Assembly (NCBI RefSeq): GCF_907177275.1
Contig: NZ_CAJSLV010000103.1
Coordinates: 1-64,000, forward strand
DNA: 64,000 bases
Direction: 5' to 3'
Source of the DNA: Actinacidiphila cocklensis
Lineage (GTDB): Bacteria; Actinomycetota; Actinomycetes; Streptomycetales; Streptomycetaceae
Shown: piece after piece, positions 15,982-23,834 of the stretch
How the letters are laid out: each line of letters begins with the position of its first letter
Numbering within the stretch: position 1 is the stretch's first letter
The notes under the pieces: model-generated
The model's input: only the letters and a program-made list of their open reading frames with translations
Database searches by the model: none
What the model was told of the DNA's origin: nothing
Translations under genes and position numbers: made by a program

Positions 15982-16782
15982 ATGACTGACTACCCGGACA
16001 CCTCCCCCGGCTCGCTCTTCGCGACCACCCTCGCCGTCGCCGGGCACGACGGCGACCAGATCGAGGCGTACCTCGCCCGCCCGGCGGGCGAGCGCAGCCG
16101 CGGCGGCGTCGTGGTCATCCACCACATGCCCGGCTACGACCGGGAGACCAAGGAGATGGTCCGGCACTTCGCGGAACTGGGTTACGACGCGATCTGCCCG
16201 AACCTCTACAGCCGCGAGGCGCCCGGCGCCGACCCCGCCGACGCCAGCGCGGTGGCCCGCTCCCGCGGCGGCGTGCCGGACGACCGGCTGGTCGGCGACG
16301 TCGCCGGCGCCGCCGCGTACCTGCGCTCGCTGCCCGCCGCGAACGGCCGCGTCGGCGTCATCGGCCACTGCTCGGGCGGCCGCCAGTCCGTGCTCAGCGC
16401 CTGCCGCCTCGACCTGGACGCCGCCGTCGACTGCTACGGCGCCTTCGTCGTCGGCGAGGTGCCGGCGGGGATGGACCTGCGGATCACCAACCTGATCCCC
16501 GACCTGCCGAACCTGTCCGCCCCGCTGCTCGGCCTCTTCGGCGCCGAGGACCAGCACCCCAGCCCCGAGCAGGTCGCGGAGCTGGGCCGCATCCTCACCG
16601 AGCACGCCAAGGACTTCGAGTTCCACAGCTACGAGGGCGCCGGGCACGGCTTCTTCGCCGTCAACCGCCCCGCGTACAACGTGGCAGCGGCCAACGACGG
16701 GTGGGAGCGGATCGCGGCCTTCTTCGGCAAGCACCTGTCGACGGCAACGGCGACGGCGACATCAACATCGGCGGAGGGCTGA
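15982..16782 (+). CDS. Dienelactone hydrolase-family alpha/beta hydrolase
   Basis: 266 residues, cytosolic. The alpha/beta-hydrolase core is complete: oxyanion segment VVVIHHMPGYD, nucleophile elbow G128HCSGG with Cys130, Asp190 in GAEDQHPSPEQ and His222 in GAGHGFF. A Cys nucleophile is the trademark of dienelactone hydrolases, which open lactones in chlorocatechol and related aromatic breakdown. The last 15 residues are a Thr/Ala repeat. The next gene (DUF6295) begins 3 bp later and is probably co-transcribed. The MarR gene is divergent. Natural substrate unknown. Confidence 0.9.
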   Translation: MTDYPDTSPGSLFATTLAVAGHDGDQIEAYLARPAGERSRGGVVVIHHMPGYDRETKEMVRHFAELGYDAICPNLYSREAPGADPADASAVARSRGGVPDDRLVGDVAGAAAYLRSLPAANGRVGVIGHCSGGRQSVLSACRLDLDAAVDCYGAFVVGEVPAGMDLRITNLIPDLPNLSAPLLGLFGAEDQHPSPEQVAELGRILTEHAKDFEFHSYEGAGHGFFAVNRPAYNVAAANDGWERIAAFFGKHLSTATATATSTSAEG

Positions 16783-16785
16783 GAC

Positions 16786-17052
16786 ATGTGCACGTACGCG
16801 ACCTTCAAGGACACGGTCGACGGCAGCGCCAAGGGTCCCGGCGGTTCGTGGTTCCACGTCACCGACGTGACCGTCTACTTCGACCATCCCGTGCACGCGA
16901 TGGCCGAGCACACGCTGAACATCGACTTCGCCGACCCGGGCAGGGGGCCGGCGGCCCGCGTGGCCGTGGAGCTCACCGCGGAGTCCGCGGAGCGGCTGGT
17001 CGCGGCCATCCAGGCCGCACTTGCGGCTGTGCCGGTGGAGATGCGCGTCTGA
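16786..17052 (+). CDS. DUF6295 family protein
   Basis: 88 residues. It opens MCTYATFKDTVDGSAKG and contains VTVYFDHPVHAMAEHTLNIDF, which I recognise as the DUF6295 family of small actinobacterial proteins of unknown function. The conserved Cys2 and the His residues could bind a metal or cofactor, but this is not established. It starts 3 bp after the dienelactone hydrolase stop, so the two are one operon. A strong hairpin follows. Confidence 0.85.
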   Translation: MCTYATFKDTVDGSAKGPGGSWFHVTDVTVYFDHPVHAMAEHTLNIDFADPGRGPAARVAVELTAESAERLVAAIQAALAAVPVEMRV

Positions 17053-17067
17053 CGCGGACGGAGAACG

Positions 17068-17099
17068 CGGTGCGGACGGCAGGTCTGCCGTCCGCACCG
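17068..17099. terminator. Bidirectional hairpin terminator
   Basis: A perfect 15-bp inverted repeat (arms CGGTGCGGACGGCAG and its complement) with a 2-base centre. It lies between the convergent DUF6295 and SPW-repeat genes and can end both transcripts. Confidence 0.88.
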
Positions 17100-17134
17100 T
17101 GGGTGCATCCGCTGGCTGTACGACTCGCTGCGCG

Positions 17135-17587
17135 TCAGCGCGCGCGCCGCTTGCCTCCCATGAATCCCAGGCCCATCGTGGCCAACCCGAGCGCACAGGC
17201 GACGCCGCCGATGATCGCGTTGTTCACGATCGTGTGGGTTGTCGCCGCGTCGGGTCCGGCGATCGCCCAAGGTGCCACGATCGTCCACACGCCGATCGCG
17301 ACCGCGCACCAGCCGAGGCCGACGGTCCGCTCCAGCACCGAGCCGAAGCCCATGGCGAGCACGGCCAGCGCGATACCGGTGATCAGGTTGCTGACCCGCA
17401 GGCCCGAGAAGTTGGTGAAGCCCACCACCCAGGGCGAGATCGCCAGGTAGAGACCGGTCAGCAGGCAGAGGCCCTCGATCAGCCCCGAGATCGGCTTCGC
17501 AGACGCCTCCGCGTAACGGCCGCGCAGGGCCATCAAGTCGGGATGGCTCTCGATCTGCGACGTCGAGTGAGTCGAATCGGTGGCCAT
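17135..17587 (-). CDS. SPW-repeat membrane protein
   Basis: 150 residues from the ATG at 17587, which has AAGGAGG 8 bases upstream. Four hydrophobic helices are visible. Two SPW-type motifs, YLAISPWVVGF and GVWTIVAPWAIAG, mark the two halves of the internal repeat. SPW proteins are small integral membrane proteins of unknown function common in actinobacteria. No neighbour shares its strand, so it is probably a single-gene unit. Confidence 0.9.
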   Translation of the reverse strand: MATDSTHSTSQIESHPDLMALRGRYAEASAKPISGLIEGLCLLTGLYLAISPWVVGFTNFSGLRVSNLITGIALAVLAMGFGSVLERTVGLGWCAVAIGVWTIVAPWAIAGPDAATTHTIVNNAIIGGVACALGLATMGLGFMGGKRRAR

Positions 17588-17676
17588 TCCAGCCACCTCC
17601 TTCGCAGTGTGCTTTGTCGTTTATACCGACGGATGTCCTCCGGGTCTCCGCCCCGGATCTGCCGCATCCTTACTCA

Positions 17677-17712
17677 GCGTAAGTCCGTAGGCAGCCCTCT
17701 GGCCACTTACGC
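17677..17712. promoter_or_regulatory. Inverted repeat GCGTAAGT-N20-ACTTACGC
   Basis: A perfect 8-bp repeat with a 20-base interior, in the gap between the SPW gene start (17587) and the MFS gene. It could be an operator or an mRNA hairpin; the sequence does not decide. Confidence 0.4.
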
Positions 17713-17760
17713 GGGCTTTAACTTTGCGGTTTTCTGCCCCGATATGTTCCCAATCCAAGA

Positions 17761-17816
17761 CGCAACCCGGAGGTTGCGCGTCGTCGAGGTCAAGTGCAAC
17801 CATGAGGTTGCACTTG
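17761..17816. promoter_or_regulatory. Tandem operators GCAACC-N4-GGTTGC upstream of the MFS exporter gene
   Basis: Site 1 (17761-17778) is CGCAACC-N4-GGTTGCG. Site 2 (17791-17816) is CAAGTGCAACC-N4-GGTTGCACTTG, a perfect 11-bp dyad. Their centres are 34 bp apart, about three helical turns. The same two-site layout with the same core occurs upstream of the SRPBCC-ArsR operon at 40698-40750. The ArsR protein is the obvious candidate to bind here. Confidence 0.75.
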
Positions 17817-17837
17817 GTCCGGGGTGAAGGGAAGCAC

Positions 17838-19241
17838 ATGTCCGAGACACACATGACAAGGCGCGAGCGGCTGACCCTGCTCGTACTGCTGGGAGCCGGC
17901 TTCACGCTGTCCGTCGACTTCTCGATCCTCAACGTCGCCCTCCCCGAGGTCGGCGCCGGCGTCGGCCTCGGTCTGACCGGCCTGCCGTGGATCGCTTCCG
18001 CGTACGCCCTGCCGGCCGCCGGCTTCACGCTGCTCTTCGGCCGCCTGGCCGACCTGTTCGGGCGGCGGCGCCTGTTCCTGGCCGGCATGGTCCTGCTGGT
18101 CGTCGCCTCCCTGCTGGGCGGCTTCGCGTCCGGTGCCGGCACCCTGCTGACGGCCAGGGCACTGCAGGGCTTCGCCACCGCCATGGCGACACCCGCGGCA
18201 CTGTCCCTGCTGACCAGCACGTTCCCCGAAGGCCCGCTGCGCACCCGCGCCCTCGGGCTGAACGGCGCGCTGCTGTCCGCGGGCTTCACCGTGGGTGCGA
18301 TGGTCGGCGGCAGCCTGATCGACCTGCTCAGCTGGCGCGCGGCCTTCTTCCTCAACGTGCCCGTCGCCGTCGTCGTCATCGCGCTCACACCGTCGCTGAT
18401 CGCCGAGAGCAGCCTGCCGGAGCGGGTGCGTACGGACCTGCCGGGCGCGGTGACCGTGACCGGCGGCCTGCTGGCCGTGGTCTACGCCGTCATCGAGAAG
18501 AACGCGCTGGTGGGCGCCGCCGGCGCCGTACTGCTGGCCGCGTTCTGGGTCATCGAGCGGCGCTCGCCCGCCCCGCTGGCACCCGTACGCATCCTCGGGC
18601 GGCCCACGGTCAAGTGGGGCAACTACGCGGGCCTGGTGATCTTCACCATGGAGACGTCCATGATCTTCCTGATGACGCTCTACCTCCAGCGCACCCTGGG
18701 CTTCTCCCCCCTGGTCACCGGCCTGGTCTTCGGCATCCCCGGGCTCGCCTCGATGGCGGCGGGAGTGCTCGCCGGGCGCTTCATCGGGCGCTTCGGCTAC
18801 CGCAGGGTGCTGGTCACCGGCCTGGCCGTGCAGGGTGTGTCGAACCTGCCGCTGGTCTTCGTCGGCTCCGGGCGGGAAGGGCTCGCGCTGCTGGTGCCCG
18901 TGCTGTTCGTGTCCTTCTTCGGGCACGTCACCGCGATCGTGGGCTACACGGTCACGGCGACCTCCGAACTGCCGGACGGGGAGCAGGGCCTCGCGACGGG
19001 CCTGACGCTGATGACGCAGAACGTCGCCATCACTGTCGGCATCCCGCTGCTCAGCTCGATCGCCGCGACGCGGAGCACCGAACTGGCGGGCATCCACCTG
19101 GCGTTGGGCGTCGACATGGCGGTGGTGCTGGTCAGCGCGGCACTCGTGTGGTTCGGGCTGCGGCCGCGCGGCGGACCGGGCACGGCGGTGGCAGCGGCGG
19201 AGGTGGTGGTGAACGAGGCGCCGGTGCGCACGGCGGGCTGA
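17838..19241 (+). CDS. MFS transporter, DHA2-type drug exporter
   Basis: 467 residues from the ATG at 17838 (GAAGGGAAG upstream); an in-frame extension to 17724 runs through the operators and is rejected. There are about 14 hydrophobic helices. Motif D1-like LSVDFSILNVALPEV and motif A GRLADLFGRRRLF are present, as in EmrB/QacA-type proton-driven multidrug exporters. It has no adjacent regulator gene. Two GCAACC-N4-GGTTGC dyads lie 20-75 bp upstream, which links it to the ArsR/SRPBCC pair 23 kb away. Substrate unknown. Confidence 0.92.
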   Translation: MSETHMTRRERLTLLVLLGAGFTLSVDFSILNVALPEVGAGVGLGLTGLPWIASAYALPAAGFTLLFGRLADLFGRRRLFLAGMVLLVVASLLGGFASGAGTLLTARALQGFATAMATPAALSLLTSTFPEGPLRTRALGLNGALLSAGFTVGAMVGGSLIDLLSWRAAFFLNVPVAVVVIALTPSLIAESSLPERVRTDLPGAVTVTGGLLAVVYAVIEKNALVGAAGAVLLAAFWVIERRSPAPLAPVRILGRPTVKWGNYAGLVIFTMETSMIFLMTLYLQRTLGFSPLVTGLVFGIPGLASMAAGVLAGRFIGRFGYRRVLVTGLAVQGVSNLPLVFVGSGREGLALLVPVLFVSFFGHVTAIVGYTVTATSELPDGEQGLATGLTLMTQNVAITVGIPLLSSIAATRSTELAGIHLALGVDMAVVLVSAALVWFGLRPRGGPGTAVAAAEVVVNEAPVRTAG

Positions 19242-19292
19242 GGTCGAGCACCGGCGCGCGGTCGCCGGGCCCGGCGCCGGGCTGCGGCGCCG

Positions 19293-20096
19293 CTAGCCGC
19301 GGGCCGCCCGCAGGGCGAGGGCCGCCAGGGCCTCCGGGGCGCCGGGCTGGTTGCGGACGCCGGGGAAGGCGTTGACGTCGACGATCAGCGGGCGGCCGCC
19401 GCCCGTGTCGATCACGTCGACGCCGTAGACGTCCAGGCCGAAGACCTCGCCGACCCGGCGGACGAGGGCGGGCCAGCCGGGCGGGAGCTCGGCGAGCGGG
19501 ACGGGGCCGCCGCCCGGGGCGGCGGGGGCCAGCTCCGAGCGGCGCAGGGCCGCGAAGACCTGCGGGCCGATGGCCCACAGCTTGTGGTCCCAGCCGGGGT
19601 TGGCGACGAAGTCCTGCACGACGAAGGGCTCGTACGCCGCCGAGTCCGCGAACTCCCCGATCTCCGCTTCCCCTTCGAGCCGAACGACCACGTCGCCCTT
19701 CCTGCTGTGCCGGCTCTTGACGACCACAGGTCCCGGCGGCTGCGACCCGGCCAGCCCGCGGGCGAGGTCACCGCCGGAGGCGTACGTGCGGGTCGGCGCG
19801 AAGGGCAGGCCCGCACGCAGCGCGTCCTGGGCCATCGCCGTACGGTCCTGGCACCGCCCGGTCGCGGCGGCGGAGTTGACGACCGGCACCCCGCCCGCCT
19901 CCATCGCGCGGGCCAGCGCGAGCGCCCGAGGGGTGCGGGCCTTGAGGAGGTAGACGTCGGCCGGGTCGGCCGGGGCCTGCGCGGTGGCCGGGTCGAGCAC
20001 CTCGACCCGGTGCCCTGCGCCCGGGGCGGTGAGCAGGGCGCCCGCCGCGGCCAGCAGCGGATGGCCGGGGTCCGGCGTGATGAGGCCGATCCTCAC
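19293..20096 (-). CDS. RimK-like ATP-grasp ligase (second of a pair)
   Basis: 267 residues from a GTG that overlaps the upstream ATP-grasp stop by 4 bp. ATP-grasp features: nucleotide-binding strand GPVVVKSRHSRKGDVVVRL, hinge YEPFVVQDFVANPGWDHKLWAIG, and metal-binding end GVDVIDTGGGRPLIVDVNAFPGVRN. ATP-grasp ligases join a carboxylate to an amine or thiol through an acylphosphate. The sequence is related to, but clearly different from, its neighbour, so the two probably act in sequence or as a heterodimer. No peptide or carrier-protein substrate gene is visible nearby. Confidence 0.85.
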   Translation of the reverse strand: MRIGLITPDPGHPLLAAAGALLTAPGAGHRVEVLDPATAQAPADPADVYLLKARTPRALALARAMEAGGVPVVNSAAATGRCQDRTAMAQDALRAGLPFAPTRTYASGGDLARGLAGSQPPGPVVVKSRHSRKGDVVVRLEGEAEIGEFADSAAYEPFVVQDFVANPGWDHKLWAIGPQVFAALRRSELAPAAPGGGPVPLAELPPGWPALVRRVGEVFGLDVYGVDVIDTGGGRPLIVDVNAFPGVRNQPGAPEALAALALRAARG

Positions 20097-20959
20097 AGCG
20101 TGTCGCCGGCCGCGACCGGCACCGGGGTGGTGACGGCCGCGGTGGGCCTGCCCCCCGCGGCCAGTGCCAGGACGGCGTTGGCGACGCGCGAGGCGGCGTC
20201 GGGCACCTGCCGGAAGCTGGGGAAGTCGTTGACGTCCACGACGACGGGGCCGTCGGGGCCGAGCAGCACGTCGAGGCCGTAGAGGTCGAGCCCGTAGACC
20301 GCGCCGACCTGCGCGGCGAGTGCGGCGACCTCCCGCGACAGCGGCACCCGGCGTTCGCGGTGCGGCCGGTCGGGGTGCAGCGGCGAGCGGCGCTCGGTGG
20401 CGTAGAAGTCGTCGCCGACGCAGTAGACCTTGATGTCGACGCCCGCGTTGGGCACGTACGGCTGCGCGATGAGCAGGCCCTCGCCGCGCAGTTCGGGAAG
20501 GAGGGCGGCCAGCCGGTCGGGCGCGGCCAGCAGGTGCACCGCCCGCCCGGAACTCCCGTCGGCGGGCTTGACGACCAGCGGGTAGTCCGACTCGGGTATC
20601 TCGGCGAGCAGCTCTGGCTTGGCGGCGGCGTACGTCGTCGGCATGGGCAGGCCGCGGCTGCGCCCGATCGCCGCGGCGAGCGCCTTGTCGCGGACGCCGC
20701 GGATCGAGCGGGCGTCGTTGACGGTGGTCATCCCGGCCGAGGCGGCGGCTTCGAGCAGGGTGAGCCCCGGCCCGCCGGACACCGTCTTGAGCACCCACGC
20801 GTCATGGCTGCCCGCGCTGACGACCTCGGTCATCCGGTGCAGCGATCCCCCCGGTCGCAGCACGTCCACCTGGTGGCCCCAGGCGTGGAGTCGGCGGATC
20901 ACCTCGACCGGCATCCCGTCGTGGCGGTAGTTCTCCTCCACAAGGAAGCAGAGCTTCAT
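20093..20959 (-). CDS. RimK-like ATP-grasp ligase (first of a pair)
   Basis: 288 residues; GAAGG lies 6 bases before the ATG. An N-terminal Rossmann-like part (MKLCFLVEENYRHDGMPVEVIRRL) precedes the ATP-grasp core: DYPLVVKPADGSSGRAVHLL, EGLLIAQPYVPNAGVDIKVYCVG and the metal-binding LDVLLGPDGPVVVDVNDFPSFRQV. This is the RimK/inositol-kinase-like layout. It is translationally coupled to a second ATP-grasp gene. Possible roles include amino-acid ligation or peptide cyclisation; nothing local identifies the substrate. Confidence 0.86.
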   Translation of the reverse strand: MKLCFLVEENYRHDGMPVEVIRRLHAWGHQVDVLRPGGSLHRMTEVVSAGSHDAWVLKTVSGGPGLTLLEAAASAGMTTVNDARSIRGVRDKALAAAIGRSRGLPMPTTYAAAKPELLAEIPESDYPLVVKPADGSSGRAVHLLAAPDRLAALLPELRGEGLLIAQPYVPNAGVDIKVYCVGDDFYATERRSPLHPDRPHRERRVPLSREVAALAAQVGAVYGLDLYGLDVLLGPDGPVVVDVNDFPSFRQVPDAASRVANAVLALAAGGRPTAAVTTPVPVAAGDTL

Positions 20960-21159
20960 GCGACCTTCCCCCCAACCCCCCCTGACCGTTCGCCGGCCTC
21001 GACCGGCGAAGCGTGAAGGTCACAGGATGCCACGCGTGTCAGGGACTTCCGACGCTGGTCCCAAGTGCGATCGGAGCGGGGCTGTTTGCCGCCGGAACCC
21101 GGCCCTCGGCGCACCGCGGGGCGGCACGTCGGAGGGGGAGCTTCCGGCCCGCGGCACCC

Positions 21160-22041
21160 TCAACCCGCCTGCCCCAGCGGGTCTATCTGCTCGGGCGTCG
21201 CGTCGTCCGCGGTGGTGGACCGGCTGAGCTCGCCCCACCGCTCGTCCTCCGCGAGCAGCGCCCGGCCGGCGGCGGTGGCGTACGCGTACGCGTCGGGGCC
21301 GACCAGCAGCCGCAGCGGCGGTTCGTCGAGGGCGACGACGTCGAGCAGCAGCCGGGCAACCTTCGCCGGGTCGCTGGCCGCGGTCAACTCGGGGTTGTGC
21401 CGCGCGGCCATCACGCCGACCGTCTCGGCGTACTCCGGGCGGACCGGGTCGATCCGCATCGAGGAGCCGGCCCAGTCGGTGCGCATGCCGCCGGGCTCCA
21501 GCACGGTCACCTTGATGCCCAGCGGGCCGACCTCGGCGGCCAGCACCGAGGAGAAGCCGCCGACGGCCCACTTCGCGGACTGGTACGCCGACAGACCCGG
21601 AATGGCCAGCCGCCCGCCGACCGAGGACACCTGCACGATGTGCCCGGAGCGCTGCTCGCGCATCACCGGCAGGGCGGCCCGGGTGAGCCGGACGACACCG
21701 AAGAGGTTGGTGTCGACCTGGGTGCGGAAGTCGTCGAAGTCGACGTCCTCGACCGCGCCGACGTTGGCGTATCCGGCGTTGTTGACCAGCACGTCGAGCC
21801 GCCCGAAGCGGTCGACGGCGGTGCGGACCGCGGCGCGGGCGGCCTGCTCGTCGGTCACGTCGAGCGGGACGACGGCGAGCCGGTCGCCGTACTTGGCGGC
21901 GAGGTCGTCCAGCGCCTTGGGGCTGCGGACGCCGGCGACGACCTGGTGACCGGCGTCGAGGACGGCGCGGACTATCTCCCGGCCGAGGCCGCGGGAGGCG
22001 CCGCTGACCAGGAAGACGGAGGGGGTGGCAGGGGTGGGCAT
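21160..22041 (-). CDS. SDR-family oxidoreductase
   Basis: 293 residues, a classical short-chain dehydrogenase. Cofactor motif GASRGLG at 14-20, NNAG at 87-90, catalytic Ser139/140, Tyr153 and Lys157 (AYQSAK). R39 after the second strand suggests NADP(H). The C-terminus (DPAKVARLLLDVV, PLRLLVGPDAY) fits the group of SDRs of about 290 residues common in actinobacteria. It is divergent from a TetR regulator with palindromes at both ends of the gap, so it is probably the regulated target. Substrate unknown. Confidence 0.92.
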   Translation of the reverse strand: MPTPATPSVFLVSGASRGLGREIVRAVLDAGHQVVAGVRSPKALDDLAAKYGDRLAVVPLDVTDEQAARAAVRTAVDRFGRLDVLVNNAGYANVGAVEDVDFDDFRTQVDTNLFGVVRLTRAALPVMREQRSGHIVQVSSVGGRLAIPGLSAYQSAKWAVGGFSSVLAAEVGPLGIKVTVLEPGGMRTDWAGSSMRIDPVRPEYAETVGVMAARHNPELTAASDPAKVARLLLDVVALDEPPLRLLVGPDAYAYATAAGRALLAEDERWGELSRSTTADDATPEQIDPLGQAG

Positions 22042-22071
22042 GGCCGGCTCCTTCGAGCGGGGGGGCTACTG

Positions 22072-22144
22072 ACTAACCGGTTGATTAGCAGCTGTCTCCA
22101 GGAAACTCCTCGATCGGGCAGATGTCAACTGTCCGGTTAGTTGA
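22072..22144. promoter_or_regulatory. Two AACCGGTT-type TetR operators
   Basis: Site 1 (22072-22088) contains CTAACCGGTTGATTAG. Site 2 (22125-22144) is the dyad TCAACT-N2-CCGG-N2-AGTTGA. Both centre on CCGG and share the half-site GGTTAGT/GGTTGAT. They flank the two divergent start regions, one before the SDR gene and one before the TetR gene. Binding by the local TetR protein is inferred. Confidence 0.65.
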
Positions 22145-22157
22145 TACGCTGGGTGTC

Positions 22158-22763
22158 ATGAAAAGGGACGTCGCCGCCGCCAAGGCCATCGGCCGGGACG
22201 CGGACGCCACCAGGCGCCGCCTGCTGGACGCGGCCACCCGCGAGTTCGCCGCGTACGGCATCGCCGGCAGCCGGGTCGACCGCATCGCGGCCGACGCCCG
22301 CAGCAACAAGGCGCAGATCTACCACTACTACGGCAGCAAGGACGGCCTCTTCGACGCCGTCTTCGACGCGATGTGCCACGAGACGCTCGACGTGGTCCCC
22401 ATCGACGCCGCCGACCTCCCCGAGTACGCCGGCCGCCTCCACGACTCCTACGTGGAACGGCCCTGGGTGCAGCGCCTCGCCACCTGGTACCGCCTGGAGC
22501 GGGCCGGCAGCGGCGGCCTGCTGCCGATCGTCCTCGACAGCAACGCGGCGAAGGTGCGGGCGATCACCGAGGCGCAGGAGGCGGGCAGGCTGCCCACCCG
22601 CTTCTCCGCGGCCGAACTGCTGGGCCTGGTGCTGCACCTCTCCGGCTTCTGGAGCAGCAACGTGCCGGAGTACGACGCGGTGGTCTCCGACGGTGCCGCG
22701 GGCTCCGCGGCACACCGCCGCGAGGTCGTCGTGGCGGCGGTGGCGGCGCTGATCGCCGCCTGA
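22158..22763 (+). CDS. TetR-family transcriptional regulator
   Basis: 201 residues from the ATG at 22158. The HTH is typical: RRRLLDAATREFAAYGIAGSRVDRIAADARSNKAQIYHYYGSKDGLFDAVF. The C-terminal ligand domain has many Ala/Leu helices and the segment ELLGLVLHLSGFW. It is divergent from the SDR gene across a 116-bp gap with two CCGG-centred dyads, and the second dyad lies just 13 bp before its start. Autoregulation plus control of the SDR gene is likely. Confidence 0.93.
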   Translation: MKRDVAAAKAIGRDADATRRRLLDAATREFAAYGIAGSRVDRIAADARSNKAQIYHYYGSKDGLFDAVFDAMCHETLDVVPIDAADLPEYAGRLHDSYVERPWVQRLATWYRLERAGSGGLLPIVLDSNAAKVRAITEAQEAGRLPTRFSAAELLGLVLHLSGFWSSNVPEYDAVVSDGAAGSAAHRREVVVAAVAALIAA

Positions 22764-22874
22764 CGGCGGCGGTACGCCGTCCCGGCGGGAGTACGGCTTC
22801 TCCGCCACGGTGGCGGCCGTGCCCGCGCTGCGCACGCGCGACGCGTGACGCTGCCGGGGTGCCCGGCAGCAGGT

Positions 22875-23120
22875 TCACCAGTCGTCGGCGGCCGTCTCTC
22901 CGTCCGTATCCGACGCTGCGGCGGCCGCTTCCCGCTGCCACTTGGCGAGCCCGTTCCGGGTCGCCACGGTCCCATGGTGTTCAGGACCGTTGACCGCCTC
23001 GCGGTCGGCAAGCACCTCGGTGAAGGCGGCGACCGCGCCGGAGAGGTCGCCGGCTTCGCCGCGGTACCAGGCCAGGTTGTGCCGGGCGACGAATGTCTTG
23101 GCGTCGTCAGGACCGATCGC
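22875..23120 (-). pseudogene. 5'-truncated tetratricopeptide-repeat protein remnant
   Basis: An open frame without any start codon begins directly after the stop of the upstream gene and in the same frame. It encodes recognisable TPR units of the actinobacterial TPR_10/12 type: ARHNLAWYRGEAGDLSGAVAAFTEVLADREAV, then GPEHHGTVATRNGLAKWQREA, and a stop at 22875-22877. Intact relatives carry many such units, often in NB-ARC or CHAT-type proteins. Here only about one and a half units remain. It is most likely the decayed end of a large TPR partner gene. Confidence 0.6.
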
Positions 23121-23639
23121 TCAGCCCTGGGAGGCGTCCGGCGGCGTAGGGCGGTCCTGGCTCTCCTCGGCGCGGGCGGCCTCGGGGCGGCCGACGTGCA
23201 CGTCCCCGCGCACGACGGCGGCCGCGACGGAGCCGTCCTGCGCCCGTACGGTGAGGTTGCCGCCGACGGCGACGCCGCCGCGGTCGGCGCTCACCCCCGC
23301 CTGCGGGAGGGACAGCCGGGCCAGCAGCGCGCGCAGGTCGGCGGCGGCACGCCCGCGTTCGGCGGCGTCGTCGAGGTCGTCGAGCAGGTCCTGGATGCGG
23401 GTCTGCCAGATCGCGCGGTAGGCCGCCCGTACGGACTCGGCCCGATCGGCTTCCACCGACGCCAGTTCCGCGCCGGTCTGGTCGAGCCGTTCCAGTACCG
23501 ACGTCTCGCGGCGTGGGTTCCCGCGCCCGAACCAGCGTGCCAGGCTGTCGCGCAGGCCGGTCCAGGCGTCCGTACCGGCTGCCGTGGTGACAGCCGCTCC
23601 CCCCGAGGCCGCGAGTGCGGCGAGTGCTTCGTCCAGCAT
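23121..23639 (-). CDS. Uncharacterised protein accompanying TPR-type genes
   Basis: 172 residues from the ATG at 23639. Residues 1-40 (MLDEALAALAASGGAAVTTAAGTDAW) look like a helical start, followed by a Trp/Phe-Gly segment (RDSLARWFGRGNP) and a long Glu/Arg/Ala helix (~55-125). A short beta-like part ends GVAVGGNLTVRAQDGSVAAAVVRGDVHVG. I recall similar small actinobacterial proteins encoded just before TPR/NB-ARC genes; that partner survives here only as a fragment. Function unknown. Confidence 0.6.
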   Translation of the reverse strand: MLDEALAALAASGGAAVTTAAGTDAWTGLRDSLARWFGRGNPRRETSVLERLDQTGAELASVEADRAESVRAAYRAIWQTRIQDLLDDLDDAAERGRAAADLRALLARLSLPQAGVSADRGGVAVGGNLTVRAQDGSVAAAVVRGDVHVGRPEAARAEESQDRPTPPDASQG

Positions 23640-23768
23640 GGACACCCCTGTACACACCTGTACGCAAAAGCCGTTGGGAAGACGGTATCCCGTGCCGCGG
23701 GGCGCTGTCCCGGTCATGGGACGGTGCCCGCCGCGAATCGCGGGAACGCGCGGCGAGGGCCGGGAGGG

Positions 23769-23808
23769 CGCCCTGTCCCGCCGGGGAGGGGTCCGGTGGG
23801 ACAGGGCG
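23769..23808. terminator. Hairpin terminator downstream of the SGNH gene
   Basis: Perfect 11-bp stem CGCCCTGTCCC with an 18-base interior, 27 bp beyond the SGNH hydrolase stop codon at 23835. It marks the end of the secreted-glycosidase operon. Confidence 0.75.
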
Positions 23809-23834
23809 GGGAAGGCCCCGGAGAGGGGCGGGGT

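Noticed and set aside
17724..17837. N-terminal extension of the MFS gene
   Set aside because: It runs through both operator palindromes and has no ribosome site; the ATG at 17838 has one.
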